A stretch of 64,000 bases of DNA. Origin: Morinoia aosen (Eukaryota; Arthropoda; Malacostraca; Amphipoda; Talitridae). The stretch lies in assembly GCA_030386875.1 (NCBI GenBank), contig CM059576.1:65967581-66031580 (forward strand), given 5' to 3'. The position numbers and the translations under genes are program-made. Under the pieces are notes generated by a model, which was given only the letters and a program-made list of their open reading frames with translations, was not told the origin of the DNA and did no database searches. Each line of letters begins with the position of its first letter. Position 1 is the first letter of the stretch. Positions 54,501 through 63,786 of the stretch are shown in pieces.

Positions 54501-55754
54501 GAGTCTGAGATATCTTGGACGATTAAGGAATTTATCGACGAACAAAACAACGACGCATTTTGTATAGAAGTTAAGAATGCTTTGTTGCATGACAGTATTT
54601 CGACTATTTCTGACTTGCAAAAATTTTTAATTCTGAATGATATTCTTTACCGACGTAGGGAGATTGATAATAGACCGAGTACAATTTTGACTGCAGTCGT
54701 TCCTAATTCATTAATGAGTAAAGCTATTCTAGCTATACACAGTCTGTACCACGCAGACTACAAGCATACTTTGTTCAAATTTAAGTTAAAATATTGGAAT
54801 CAGTTAGAGAAAACAATTGTGCGCAAATTTGTGGAGCATTGCGAGGTGTGTAAAATTATTAAAGCAAGACCTTCAGTTCCAATTAAAATTTTGACAGCTC
54901 CAATTGCTCAGGAACCTTTCGAAGTTGTGTCGATTGACTTTCTTGGTCCACTTAAAGTAACCGATAATGGTAATAAATATATATTAATTGTGATTGACTT
55001 TTTTTCGAGATTTTGTCGTTTGTATGCGATATCAGATCGGCGTACAGAAACAGTAATTACTTGCTTAAGTAACTGTTTTTCACTTTTAGGTTTTCCGAAG
55101 ACGCTTATCTCAGATAATGCCCTTGAGTTTAAATCAGTGGCACTCAAGCAGTTTGCAAAATTACATGCCATTGCAAAAAAGGAAGTTTTGGCTTACAGCC
55201 CACATTCTAATGCTATTGTGGAGCGCAACAATAAAAAAATTACGAATCTACTGAAACTTTACGTAAATACACTTGTTAATGTAGAATGGGACCAATTATT
55301 GGAAGTAGTAGAAAATGCCTTGAATAATTCTTTAAATTCTACTATTGGTGAAACACCAAGCTATGTGATGTTCAATCGCGATACATGTGCCTACTACCAG
55401 TCAGAAAATTTTGATTCAGTCATTTACAGTTTTGATGAGGAATTAGATTTAGTAAATATTAGAGCTAGAGAAGCCGTTCGAACCGTGGAAAATATTAGAA
55501 ATTTAATTATAAACAATACAACAGAGCGAAATCTCTATAGAAATCTCAAGCGGCGCAACAAGGATATTAACGTGGGAGATAGAGTTCTTTTGAAAAATCA
55601 TGGGAAGAAATTTAAATTAGATCTAACTTGGATTGGTCCAGCAGTAGTCCAAAAGGTTAAGCGTAATTACGCTGATATTAAAATTGGGTCTAAAATTATT
55701 AGAAGTAACCTTAATCATCTTTTACCACTCAAAAAGGTAAAATCTGTGAGTTAA
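51507..55754 (+). CDS. pol: Ty3/gypsy pol polyprotein (protease, RT, RNase H, integrase)
   Basis: Open frame of 1415 codons, entered by -1 frameshifting near 51540, so the first ~11 codons are probably not used. Protease LLDSGSEKC near residue 123. A long low-homology linker runs to about 470. RT at about 510-690 (VIDFRALNKV, VPFGLSTSPGIFQ, active site FLDDILVF near 662). RNase H starts near 808 (FTDAS; IRVYSDHKPL). Integrase: zinc-binding H/C region about 1078-1120, catalytic SIDFLG (near 1143), LISDNALEF (near 1203) and NAIVERNNK (near 1237), then a basic C-terminal domain. All catalytic residues are present and no stops are seen. Confidence 0.93.
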   Translation: MGGEQVKRFFKLGEGSKEDLKQIEPEVFSGTNLVKLETVAMIPDTTEITKSYVDPLFSCKNRYNLLQDEELENDHYQGKTIESYFSVSVVKNVNKNAGLVSFKDCNKPTIILKNNDQYLSALLDSGSEKCLIGYRQVKNLSEEVKPSKLRVKGVNGKSDVTGEVELSIKIPGTNKVIKTSALIIKEAKFNYDLILGRDVLKNAIINFKDKELLWNNISIPFQDLNVEPLLSREVVMRKIMNSDCLLSEIAVARKSKRQLKNADCSKKSPATAEAQSTSTKQLIVHCNQAEVPGNSLNVIYGFLKNPVEGEYMILKRCLDNGALIADSIVQINEDGVVPVMILNPSEETVYLSENSMLCNVERIVASDIESEVYLTSVDTALRDASEVELNSVAESGTTKVVSSGGGINAIFDSKLALHADTRGRGEILADDKKLGFNAEVNAGLISGESRDQELRRDLTVNDIFCKEDDVQLPLVNLLNKFRDVVTLEGEQIGVTNILKHQIQLKPDAPVLNLVPYRIPHKYQEEVMRITNEMLDQGIIEESSSDFNFPVIVVKKKSGDLRPVIDFRALNKVLIKHSYPIPRIDDILATLGGNAWFSNLDLRSAFHQIELEKESRRYTAFSVNYRKYQFCRVPFGLSTSPGIFQKAMTSALTPILGKLAFVFLDDILVFSKNKIQHLSDIESVLKMLRSGNLSLKLEKCNFFKQEIEYLGHIIAADGIKCKYSKKLQECRAPINVKELQQFLGLANYFRNFLPNFAEVASPLYNLLRKNVVYTWTEECQKSFEFLKSLLTSDTVLRHPDYTKDFHVFTDASNSGIGAVLMQADDSSDKILRPIGYYSKNLNSSQRRYATTKKEFFAIHSALKHFKYLITGYPIRVYSDHKPLAPLFNKKLPDDTNMARWCLNVHSFDPVVKYLPGKENVVADYLSRLPVNNERLNLKELNSCDDLEVAFESEVCVVETRSRHRRPTGNEVIDSPHGDNDADGAADPDARPALIDYVPTESEISWTIKEFIDEQNNDAFCIEVKNALLHDSISTISDLQKFLILNDILYRRREIDNRPSTILTAVVPNSLMSKAILAIHSLYHADYKHTLFKFKLKYWNQLEKTIVRKFVEHCEVCKIIKARPSVPIKILTAPIAQEPFEVVSIDFLGPLKVTDNGNKYILIVIDFFSRFCRLYAISDRRTETVITCLSNCFSLLGFPKTLISDNALEFKSVALKQFAKLHAIAKKEVLAYSPHSNAIVERNNKKITNLLKLYVNTLVNVEWDQLLEVVENALNNSLNSTIGETPSYVMFNRDTCAYYQSENFDSVIYSFDEELDLVNIRAREAVRTVENIRNLIINNTTERNLYRNLKRRNKDINVGDRVLLKNHGKKFKLDLTWIGPAVVQKVKRNYADIKIGSKIIRSNLNHLLPLKKVKSVS
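51534..51540 (+). promoter_or_regulatory. programmed -1 frameshift site (T TTA AAC) between gag and pol
   Basis: The heptamer TTTAAAC is in the correct register (codons TTA and AAC in gag) and is followed at once by the gag stop TAG. The -1 frame enters pol. The form fits the X XXY YYZ rule for tandem tRNA slippage. I did not fold the downstream sequence, so a stimulatory structure is not shown. Confidence 0.8.
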
Positions 55755-56380
55755 AACGACGAATTCATTGGACTATATGACGTTCTAACTAATCGACGAG
55801 TAACGAATTAACCTTTTTATCGTTGTCTACTCCGTTTTACCGTTTTTACCCTTTTACCGTTGTTTTACCAAGTTTTTATCAATAATGTTAAGAAATACAA
55901 TCATAATTTTAGAAGAATTTTTTTTCGCTATATGCATTATGCCTTGCGTTCATATTAATCTCAGTAATCAATGCGTTGTATTTTTATATGTTAATCTTAC
56001 TGTTGCTTTATGCTCAAATAATTTGATGTAATGTTTAAGCATTTAACCCAGAGGAATTTGTACTGTCTCGTTTAGCTGTCGCTAAGACGTTTCATTAATT
56101 TTTTTCTTGAATTCACTCAGACATCCGTATTGCTAAATTGACAGTTTTAATCATGAACGGATGCGCCGACGGCGAATTAAATCGCTGAGGTTGCTGTTCA
56201 CCCTGCGAGATGGGTTGTTTTGACACTGCGGACGTGTACCGAAGTGCTATTTTTGTTCCGTCGGAATGTCCGGCGATCAGCAAATTTACAGTCGTGGGAA
56301 AGGTGTCTTGTCACCGGCTATAATTTTGTTCCGATACGATCAGCGTTTATTTTTTTATAGGAGAGTGTCGTGGTTGTTCA
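55755..56380 (+). other. spacer between pol and the membrane ORF
   Basis: About 0.6 kb, T-rich with a repeated TTTTACCG motif near 55810-55865. No frame supported. A splice acceptor for a downstream message would be expected here if the next ORF is translated from a spliced RNA. Confidence 0.4.
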
Positions 56381-56809
56381 ATGACTGTTGTCAGGCAGCC
56401 GAGATCTGATACCAAATTTATGGTTATAGTTGTTCTTTTCATTTTTGTAACGGCCATGCTAATATTTTCTGTATCTGTTCCTTGCAGGAGCTGTATGGAG
56501 AGATTCCATATGGGCAATCAAGTGTCAATCGACGTGGAGAAGTTGTCTTCAGCTATTGCGAAGAAACAAGGACCAAGTGACGAGCTTCTCAAGGACTTGC
56601 TAAGGACCAGCTCCCGGGTGGATTACCTCCCGGATAGTGTCACGGACATAGTGACCATGATACTAGTCGTCACAACAGTGATTTTAGGTGCGATGCTATA
56701 TTATACCAAGCGTGCACAGGAGTCGTTGGTTGATCGGGCCGAAAGGCTTGAAGACTATCAACTGCGACGACTGCCCCGTGGGGGGCCCAGGGGTGAGCAG
56801 AACGTTTGA
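56381..56809 (+). CDS. small membrane protein of the gypsy element (142 aa, two predicted TM helices)
   Basis: ATG start. Two hydrophobic segments, about residues 13-34 (VIVVLFIFVTAMLIFSV) and 87-109 (VTMILVVTTVILGAMLYYT), are separated by a polar loop of about 50 residues starting with a CRSC motif. The tail is basic and acidic, ending near RRLPRGGPRGEQNV. It lies between pol and the 3' LTR, where env or accessory ORFs sit in some LTR elements. It is far too short for a full envelope and I see no furin site or fusion peptide. I do not recognise a family; function is unknown. Confidence 0.55.
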   Translation: MTVVRQPRSDTKFMVIVVLFIFVTAMLIFSVSVPCRSCMERFHMGNQVSIDVEKLSSAIAKKQGPSDELLKDLLRTSSRVDYLPDSVTDIVTMILVVTTVILGAMLYYTKRAQESLVDRAERLEDYQLRRLPRGGPRGEQNV

Positions 56810-58327
56810 GAAGAGATTATACTTGAAAATGTGGGAAGAGTAAACAAAATTTAGGGAAATGAGAAAATTGATTAAAATAGATTAATTGAAAAATGAATTA
56901 GTTAAAAATTTAGTAATCAGAAAATTTATAAGTGTTAGATTTTAAATTATTTGAAAACCTGGCGCGCCGTGTTTGAAAAAATGCGAAAACGCAAGAAAAA
57001 CGCGTTTAGTGTCTTTGTAATTCTAAACTAAATTACTGTGTTTTTTCTTTAATATTTTCCTTTAATATTGACGCGTAAATTGATGTCTAAGAATTAAGAT
57101 TTTAATAAGTATTTTGAGTATTAATTTTTGTCAAGAGTTTTGTGTAAACATGGCTAATTTTAAGTGATGTATTTCGATGGCGTAATTATTTTGATGGTAT
57201 TATTCCCAATTGCTTGCGAAAAACTTCTTGCGAATGTTTGGAAATGTTCTCACATATGTTGGGTTACCGGAATCGAAAAATCTTTTTTGTGGTAACTCCG
57301 ATATTTAATGCGTAAATTAGCGAGTTGATTTAAGTTGAATTGACGTTTTAATGGATAGGATGGCGTTTTACTATTTTGATCCCTTGCATCATTCAACGAG
57401 GCTGACGACGTGCAGAGAATTTATATTGCACGGTAAGTCAATTGCTTTGCTTTTGCGTGTTTTCCGCGCTGATAGTGCGGATTGCTTGCTTTCGCTAATT
57501 TTTGCTTTTTAGTTATTAAGTTTTTTTTATGCTCACATGCCATAGGTTTTTGTGTTGAAATCGTACTAAATATTGTTTGAATCCTTTTCTTAAAGGTTGA
57601 TTGAGGTAATGAGTTACGAATTTTAATGGGTTGAAAAAAGTTTTAACATTTTAGTTGAATGCGGTTTTTCTAAATATGATTTTCTGCGGTGTATTAATTT
57701 TAATTTTAGTGTTCTAAAAAAATTGGCCTATTCCTTATGCAATTTTTGGCGTTCTATTAATTTTACAATGTGGATCACCTAACTGATTCGGCAGGGGGTG
57801 AATTGGTAAAAAGCATTTTTTTTAGCATGCGTTTTACTGTATTCTAGTTTTGGAGTTTTAGTTTAGAGCTTTGTTTCTAGATTTAGTTTTTGCGTTTTAT
57901 TAATCAACGTGTTAGTTACGTTACCCTATAATCATTTCTTGGTAAGGCAACAGTTTAGTTCCATAGTGTAGTAACCGAAGTGTATCGGCGTTAATTTTAA
58001 ACAGGTTGCGTATATTGTTCGCTGAAAGCTACCTTGTTTTTGCTTGTTTTGCTTGAACTATAATAAGGCTTGGCGTGATAACAATTGTTAATTTCTTTTG
58101 CTTTTTGATAATATAAATTGCGATACGGTTAACGTAATTTAATGTACAACGGTTACGAGCGATTTCGTAATAGTTCTTTTTCGTTTCGAACTGTCGTTTA
58201 ATTTTTTTTCTCAAATACCTTATTGTCAATTCATGAATTGTACTTTCATTGATTGCTTTCATTCTGCGAATATTGAAGTTCGTTTAACCGTTTTATTATT
58301 TTTGTATGGTGCTCTCTCATTCTGCGT
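56810..58327 (+). other. 3' trailer of the gypsy element
   Basis: About 1.5 kb, T-rich, no supported frame. It ends with the polypurine tract. Confidence 0.5.
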
Positions 58328-58339
58328 GAGGGGGAGCAA
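58328..58339 (+). promoter_or_regulatory. polypurine tract of the gypsy element
   Basis: GAGGGGGAGCAA directly before the 3' LTR. Confidence 0.8.
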
Positions 58340-58512
58340 TATGCGGCATCTCCGCACATGTTTATCTGTAGTAGCGTTTTCTGTATCTGGAGGACACTTA
58401 TAAAAGCAGCTACGCTCTTAGGCCAGATGCTCAATCCATCGACATCTCGCCTACTGTCAACACCTAGCTAAATATAATCGCCAAGCTTCACAAGTGTTTC
58501 TCTGCCCGTACA
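58340..58512 (+). repeat. Ty3/gypsy 3' LTR
   Basis: 173 bp, identical to the 5' LTR; TATA box at 58399-58406. Followed by the CAAC duplication. Confidence 0.92.
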
Positions 58513-58516
58513 CAAC

Positions 58517-59006
58517 GGAGGCACCTGCCAAGCAAGCAGGTGCCAGCCCCAGCGAAGATCAAATGGACACAAGCCACCACTCAACAGAAGAGAACTTAAA
58601 CCAGGACGGTACCAGCGACGACAACTTGAAATAAAATTGGAGAACGTAGTCCAGCCCGAAAAAGAAAACCAAACAACGGAAGAAAAAGAGACAACCATCC
58701 TCGGAAGAATCTCCTGGACACGATGACACAATCCAGGTTTCACTCTTCCGCAGCAACACGAACTCACAGCATATTCCAAGCAAACCCACCAACGATCAGA
58801 TGGTAGACGAACTAACAGCAAAACCTCCTGGCCTCAAAATCGCTGTCGCACACCCAAACCCGGACATCTGGGAAGAAATCATTGACGGCCAATTCAACCT
58901 CGAAGAAGCACCCATAGCCACAATCCCACACAATCATTTCTTCTTGATGGACACATGCTCAAAAATTAACACCCCTCACAAGAAACCCAAACACTCGAAT
59001 CCATAA
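58517..59006 (+). pseudogene. non-LTR ORF1, C-terminal portion after the gypsy insertion
   Basis: Continues the ORF1 frame from 48460. It has two in-frame stops, TAA at 58632-58634 and TAG at 58647-58649, then a Lys-rich stretch (KKKTKQRKKKR) and an open end of about 68 codons. The final stop TAA overlaps the ATG of ORF2 (TAATG, 59004-59008). The stops show decay before or after the gypsy insertion. Confidence 0.7.
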
Positions 59007-60412
59007 TGGATACACACAATATGAACAAAACACTAACCGTCATCCAACACAACGTCCAACACTGGCAAAATAACAAAATCGCACTATGCAAAATCTACCG
59101 CCAATACAATCCACACATAATTCTAATAAACTCGCACTGCATGCGAAACGACACCCCCATCAAAATTTGGAACTACAACACATATACCACAAACAAAGCA
59201 AATGGAAATCACGCTGGAGTAGCAATGGCAATTCGGCAAGACCTCCCATTCAAGCTTCACGTTACCTTTCACACAGATATGTTGGCCATCACAGTAGAAA
59301 CACCACAAGGCCCAATCACACTTGCCACAACCTACATACCCCCACGCATTGACTACATCAACTACATTGACATGCACACTCTCTTTAACCGAAAACACCC
59401 CACTTACCTCCTAGCCGACATGAAAGCGAAACACCCCACCTTCGGATACACATACGCAAACAGGAAGGGGAGACAAATCCACTCACTAATAGATAGGAAC
59501 AAATGTCTCCACATCCGCCCCAATTTCCCCACTATAATCACTCACTGCGCTTGTACTAGCCCAGACATCATACTAACGAACACGCAAACATTCCACAACA
59601 TCATACTCGAACCAGGTCCACTAACACCTTCCGACCACATCCCCATCATAGCTCCAATATCAGCCAACCCTATACAAATTCCCATCCGCCCACGACCCTC
59701 CTTCCACAATGCAAACTGGGTACTTTACCTTAACCTTCTTGCTGAACACACAATCCCGCAAGACTTGAGCCCTACACTAGAGGACATAGACAACCACCTA
59801 ATCACATGGGAATCCCACATCAACGAAGCCTCCAACCTATCTATTCCAACTATCACACACAGAACCACACCAGGCATCAAACCCACTCATGCCATACTCG
59901 TCCTCCAAACGAGACACAAACACATCTACGACCATCTCCGACGACACGGCCACTCACCCCACCTATACAGAGAACTCCTCAGCCTCAGAAAACAGATGAA
60001 AACTGCATATCAACGTATCTATTCGGCGACATGGAACAACACTATCGCTAACATCAAAAAGATGGACAACCCCAAACAATTCTGGTCCGCCATCAAACGT
60101 ATGTCAGGTAACAATAAAAAACAAAGCACCCCCTACATTCAAGAAGGCGGCATCTTCCACCACTCACCACAATCCAAGGAACCTTTGTTCCGACAACACT
60201 GGTCAAACATATACTCGGGTATCGATGACCCCAACAACGACTTCGACGCTGAACACATACACACCATAGAAACACAAATGAACGACATCGCTCCCCAAAA
60301 CGAACCACACGAGACAGGAGACACTTCCCGCCTCCACAATTTCCACTACCCAGCAATCACAATCGAAGAACTCATAAACGCACTTCGGGCATTTTCCCAA
60401 AAAGCTCCGTGA
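59006..60412 (+). pseudogene. non-LTR ORF2: AP endonuclease and linker
   Basis: 468 codons from the ATG that shares its A with the ORF1 stop. AP-endonuclease-like features: IQHNVQHW, ILINSHCM (the usual catalytic Glu position is replaced), LLADMKAKHPTFGY in place of GDFNAH, and PSDHIPI. A linker and the beginning of the RT domain follow, then a stop in the run-up to the RT core. Overall it resembles arthropod elements whose endonuclease has the NSH variant, but I cannot name the clade. Confidence 0.75.
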
Positions 60413-61428
60413 CCAACTAAAATAACCACACACCACCTCAAACACCGCAAAACATGCTCCAGTACCTTCTGTTCATATATAACAACGCCCTCTCAGCGGG
60501 CTATTCCCCAAACAGGACTCAAATTCAAACTGTCACAGTAACAAATTCACCCCCTATTCACAAAAATCCTGTATAGCTTCATCACTAACCGCACTGCAGC
60601 CATACGAATCGCAAACTACACTGGCCCACCCTTCTCCATCAAGTCAGGAGTACCCCAGGGAGCAGTCCTCTCCCCAACACTGCACAACTACTTCACACAC
60701 GACCTTCCCCCACCAATACCCAACACTGGCTGCATAGCTTTTGCAGACGACATCACACAAATCATATCCGCAAACCATTCATATAACATGGGAGCTATGC
60801 TAACAACACGAGCCATTGCCCATATCAACGATTACGAACGAAAATGGAAAATCCAAACCAACACAAACAAGTTCAAAATAATTGCTATCAGCCGCCGCAA
60901 ACACCCAACAGTGCACATCAACAACACCCACACCCTTACACAAACTCAGGTAAAGTTCTGGGACTCACAATCAGCACAACCGGATATGCAACCCACACCA
61001 GACAACGAGCAGCAATAGCACACCAAAACCTCTCACGCCTTTACCGATTCAAACATCTGAACCTAGAAGTAAAACGCCAACTATACATCGCTCTAGTAAG
61101 ATCCACTCTCATCTACTTAGCCATTCTCCTACACACACTTCCACCAACATCTATCTCAACACTCCAGCGGGTACAAAACCGAGCCACGAGATACATAACA
61201 AATTCAGAATGGCAAGATTTCTCCCCCTCTGCACAACTACATCGCCGAGCAAGCTTGCAACCAATCAACATTACACTCCACAAACACGCAAAAAGAATCT
61301 GGCAAAACATTCACGACATGTACCCACAACTCACATTCCCGCAATACACTCCACAAATACCACACAAACATTTTAAGACCTCAAAAATGAAAACACTCGC
61401 ACCGCAACCGAGACCAAAATACACTTAA
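60413..61428 (+). pseudogene. non-LTR ORF2: reverse transcriptase, deleted and frameshifted
   Basis: Several frames give RT pieces: a KSGVPQGAVLSPTLHNYF block (near 60635-60695), AFADDITQI (active site, near 60738), and a thumb region with RSTLIYLAILLHTLPP and QRVQNRATRYI. The blocks with the NYRPISLL and first-Asp motifs are missing between about 60540 and 60560, an internal deletion of several hundred bases relative to the family. The end near 61428 has no RNase H or zinc motif. Confidence 0.75.
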
Positions 61429-61782
61429 CACGACACTAACGTCGGAAGAACGGACGGACAGACTCGACGGACCACAACCGACTCCTGCGAATATTTTGTG
61501 ATAGAGGAGACTTAACCAAAACGGCAAGCCTACCCACCCACGTCCAGTACTAAAGATGCTTACTAACTAAAGATCCACCTATACAAAGCCCTGACGGGTA
61601 ATTAACTTCTACCACCCTTAAACTACCGACAAAAAATACCCTGAACACTAGCATCATATGCGCAAAGCGCATCTCTATCAGTTTCCTATCTATCCTTTTC
61701 CGTTGCACCCCTTCTCTTCCCGACACACTCTGTGTCATACTCTCATTCCGTCTTCTCTATAAGCATCGCCAAGTCAAGCCAA
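61429..61782 (+). other. 3' UTR of the non-LTR element
   Basis: About 350 bp, C-rich on the plus strand, ending at the target duplication with no poly(A) or simple repeat tail. Confidence 0.6.
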
Positions 61783-61795
61783 GCCACTTACTGCG
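61783..61795. other. 13-bp target-site duplication, right copy
   Basis: GCCACTTACTGCG, matching 47489-47501. Confidence 0.8.
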
Positions 61796-62102
61796 TGGTT
61801 TCTTACTGCGGACACTATTAAAACTTTTTACAGCCGCTCGCGGCGCCTCAACCTGTCGACATTCTGTACGTCACATATGATTGTTTAGTAGTTATTACAT
61901 TATAAATTGCTCACTATTGATTAAAATATCTGCGAAGGGTGAATTACGTTATGTCATCTGAGATAATTGGCTGACCTGCGGTCAGTTTTTGTAAGCACGC
62001 CGCCATTTTTACTGAGAAGCTTACTGCCTTAATATACAAAATTGCATCGTTCATCCGTAGGTAATAAGACATTAGCTGATGGTGGTGGGGACATTGCTGT
62101 GA

Positions 62103-62236
62103 AAACATCTGCAGACGCAGTAACTAGTGGCAGACAACACCTGCAGACGCAGTAACTAATGTTAGACAATACCTGCAGACGCAGTAACTAGTGGCAGACA
62201 ACAACACCTGCAGACGCAGTCTCTAGTGGCAAACAA
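62103..62236 (-). repeat. 35-bp tandem array, inverted copy (about 4 units)
   Basis: Units of 32-35 bp containing GCAGACGCAGTAACTAGTGG, the complement of the array at 19947-20530. Forms the outer end of the FB-2 right arm. Confidence 0.88.
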
Positions 62237-62250
62237 CACAACAGTGGCGG

Positions 62251-63782
62251 ATTCAATGGAATCAAAAGCTAAAGTTGAAAATTACTTGACGCATATTTTA
62301 TGCCAAATTATTAAAATATTTTAGTTTGCCATTGAATTTTACACGATTTCCAGCAGATTTCGTGTGTTTCAATACTGAAATTCGATATACATGTGAACAT
62401 GAATGAATTTGTTGAAACTTGACATCGAAGAAATTTTCTATTTTAATTTTTTATAAGAACTTTACATATGTTTTTGACTGTCGAATTCATATTCATAGAA
62501 GTCATGTGGTGCGAAACCAATTACCTTAATGTGACACTAACGCTGAATGTTCTCTGCTTGAACTTAATATATTTTAACCGCGTGAGCGGCTCATTGGAGT
62601 GTAATGCAACACCGACATAGTTGGGTCGCTTGGTTGGGGGAGCCGAGGGTAGCCGTCGTGGCGTCCTGGCAGGGTCGCCAGATTGGTCATTTCGTGGCCA
62701 ATGTACACAGAATTGGCCATTTATAAACGCCTCGGTAATGAGATCTTCCCTTGGCCACTTTACCAACATCGCACGACCCAAGAAACAGAAGACCTGCAAT
62801 ATCTCGAGGAGGCGCTCTCGACACTTGCCAGCCAACACCGGCAGGGTAAATTATTTGCGGGTATCTGCAGAACCACATGTCGTGAACATCCTATTCTCCA
62901 ACCACACACTCAACATAGCATTCAAAATTAATGTTTTGCTTGCATTCATATTGCCTTTGAAATCATGTCCGCCCGGCTACTTCTCGTCATAACTGCATAA
63001 AACTGCTCTGTTTCTTTTTGTTATATCTGGGGTAGTTCCACCATCAGATGATTTGGTTACCATTTCCATCACAGCATTTGTGAAGCAACCATATTTTGCA
63101 TATTTTAAAGCAAAACTCGGTGATCAAGACAAGAGTTTGTCGAGAGTAAACGAATGTACACAAAGGAACACGTCATCAGTGGCCATTTGATAAACCCACG
63201 GTTTGGCTTCATCAAACTCTTCGCACAAGCTCTTACTTCTGTTCAGTGAAAACTTCACGATCGAACGAGGTAAACAATAGAAATAGAGAACATCCTAATC
63301 CACCTGCATTAAATGCAAAGCCGCCATTCGCACGCCGTGTCCAGCGTTGAGTAGCATTTATATAGATTGTGAGCGTGAGGTGCGCTCAATATCCCACCGC
63401 TCAAGGGACTTGAGGCCGGTTGGAAAGCTCACCTTGGTTGCCAGCAGATATAATTACATGAAACTGATTCTCCTTCAGTGTTGGGAACAATCAACGGCTT
63501 AAATTTTCATAAAATATGAAGCTCTCATGGGAGTAAATATTGTTGGGGGAAGAAAATATGGAAATAAGCAGGACAAGTCATGATTAAAATTAGTTATGGC
63601 CTCTGACCTGGACGAAAGGCGATCATTTGGGAGCTGTGTCCGGCCGTGAATCTCTCTCCCAGGTCCCCTCATTTCCAAACAACCAAGGCTTCTCAGTCAA
63701 CCTCTCAACGAGCGAACAATCCAACAAACGATCGAATGCTTCCACCACATGAGTATACAGAAAATGAGTTGAAGTACATGAC
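62251..63782. other. no gene recognised
   Basis: The largest frame (62621-62992, 123 codons) has no domain I recognise and overlaps equally long frames on both strands. Nothing else is supported. Confidence 0.45.
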
Positions 63783-63786
63783 TTAA

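Larger units (their letters stand above)
48461..58512 (+). mobile_element. complete Ty3/gypsy LTR retrotransposon
   Basis: 10052 bp: LTR, a leader of about 1.45 kb with a 74-codon ORF, gag, pol in the -1 frame, a small membrane-protein ORF, a ~1.5-kb trailer, polypurine tract and LTR. Identical LTRs and an exact 4-bp duplication indicate recent insertion. It lies inside ORF1 of a non-LTR element. Confidence 0.93.
47502..61782 (+). mobile_element. non-LTR retrotransposon insertion, itself split by a Ty3/gypsy element
   Basis: Bounded by the 13-bp duplication. After removing the gypsy element (48461-58512 plus one CAAC) about 4.2 kb remains: a 5' inverted duplication, a 5'-truncated ORF1 with zinc knuckles, ORF2 with AP endonuclease and RT, and a 3' UTR. 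The 3' end has no poly(A) tail. Internal stops and a deletion in the RT show that it is dead. Confidence 0.82.
45958..62250. mobile_element. FB-2 giant foldback repeat, split by a nested insertion
   Basis: Left arm about 45985-46625, centre 46626-46984, right arm 46985-47501 continuing at 61796 after the inserted retrotransposon. Inverted matches include the CTACACCAGCACC and GTCAGCATGTTGTTGTTC stretches near the centre, a GCTCG-ACCCAG stretch (46190 against 47470), and GCGCCGCGAGCGGCTGTA (46122-46139 against 61830-61848). The outermost right part carries the 35-bp array (62103-62236). The outer left limit is uncertain. No coding capacity of its own. Confidence 0.65.

Noticed and set aside
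56381-56809. Full retroviral-type envelope gene in the gypsy element
   Set aside because: Only 142 codons, no cleavage site, fusion peptide or large ectodomain; kept as a small membrane protein of unknown role.
62621-62992. Host gene candidate
   Set aside because: Competing frames of similar length occur on both strands, with no domain, splice structure or other support.
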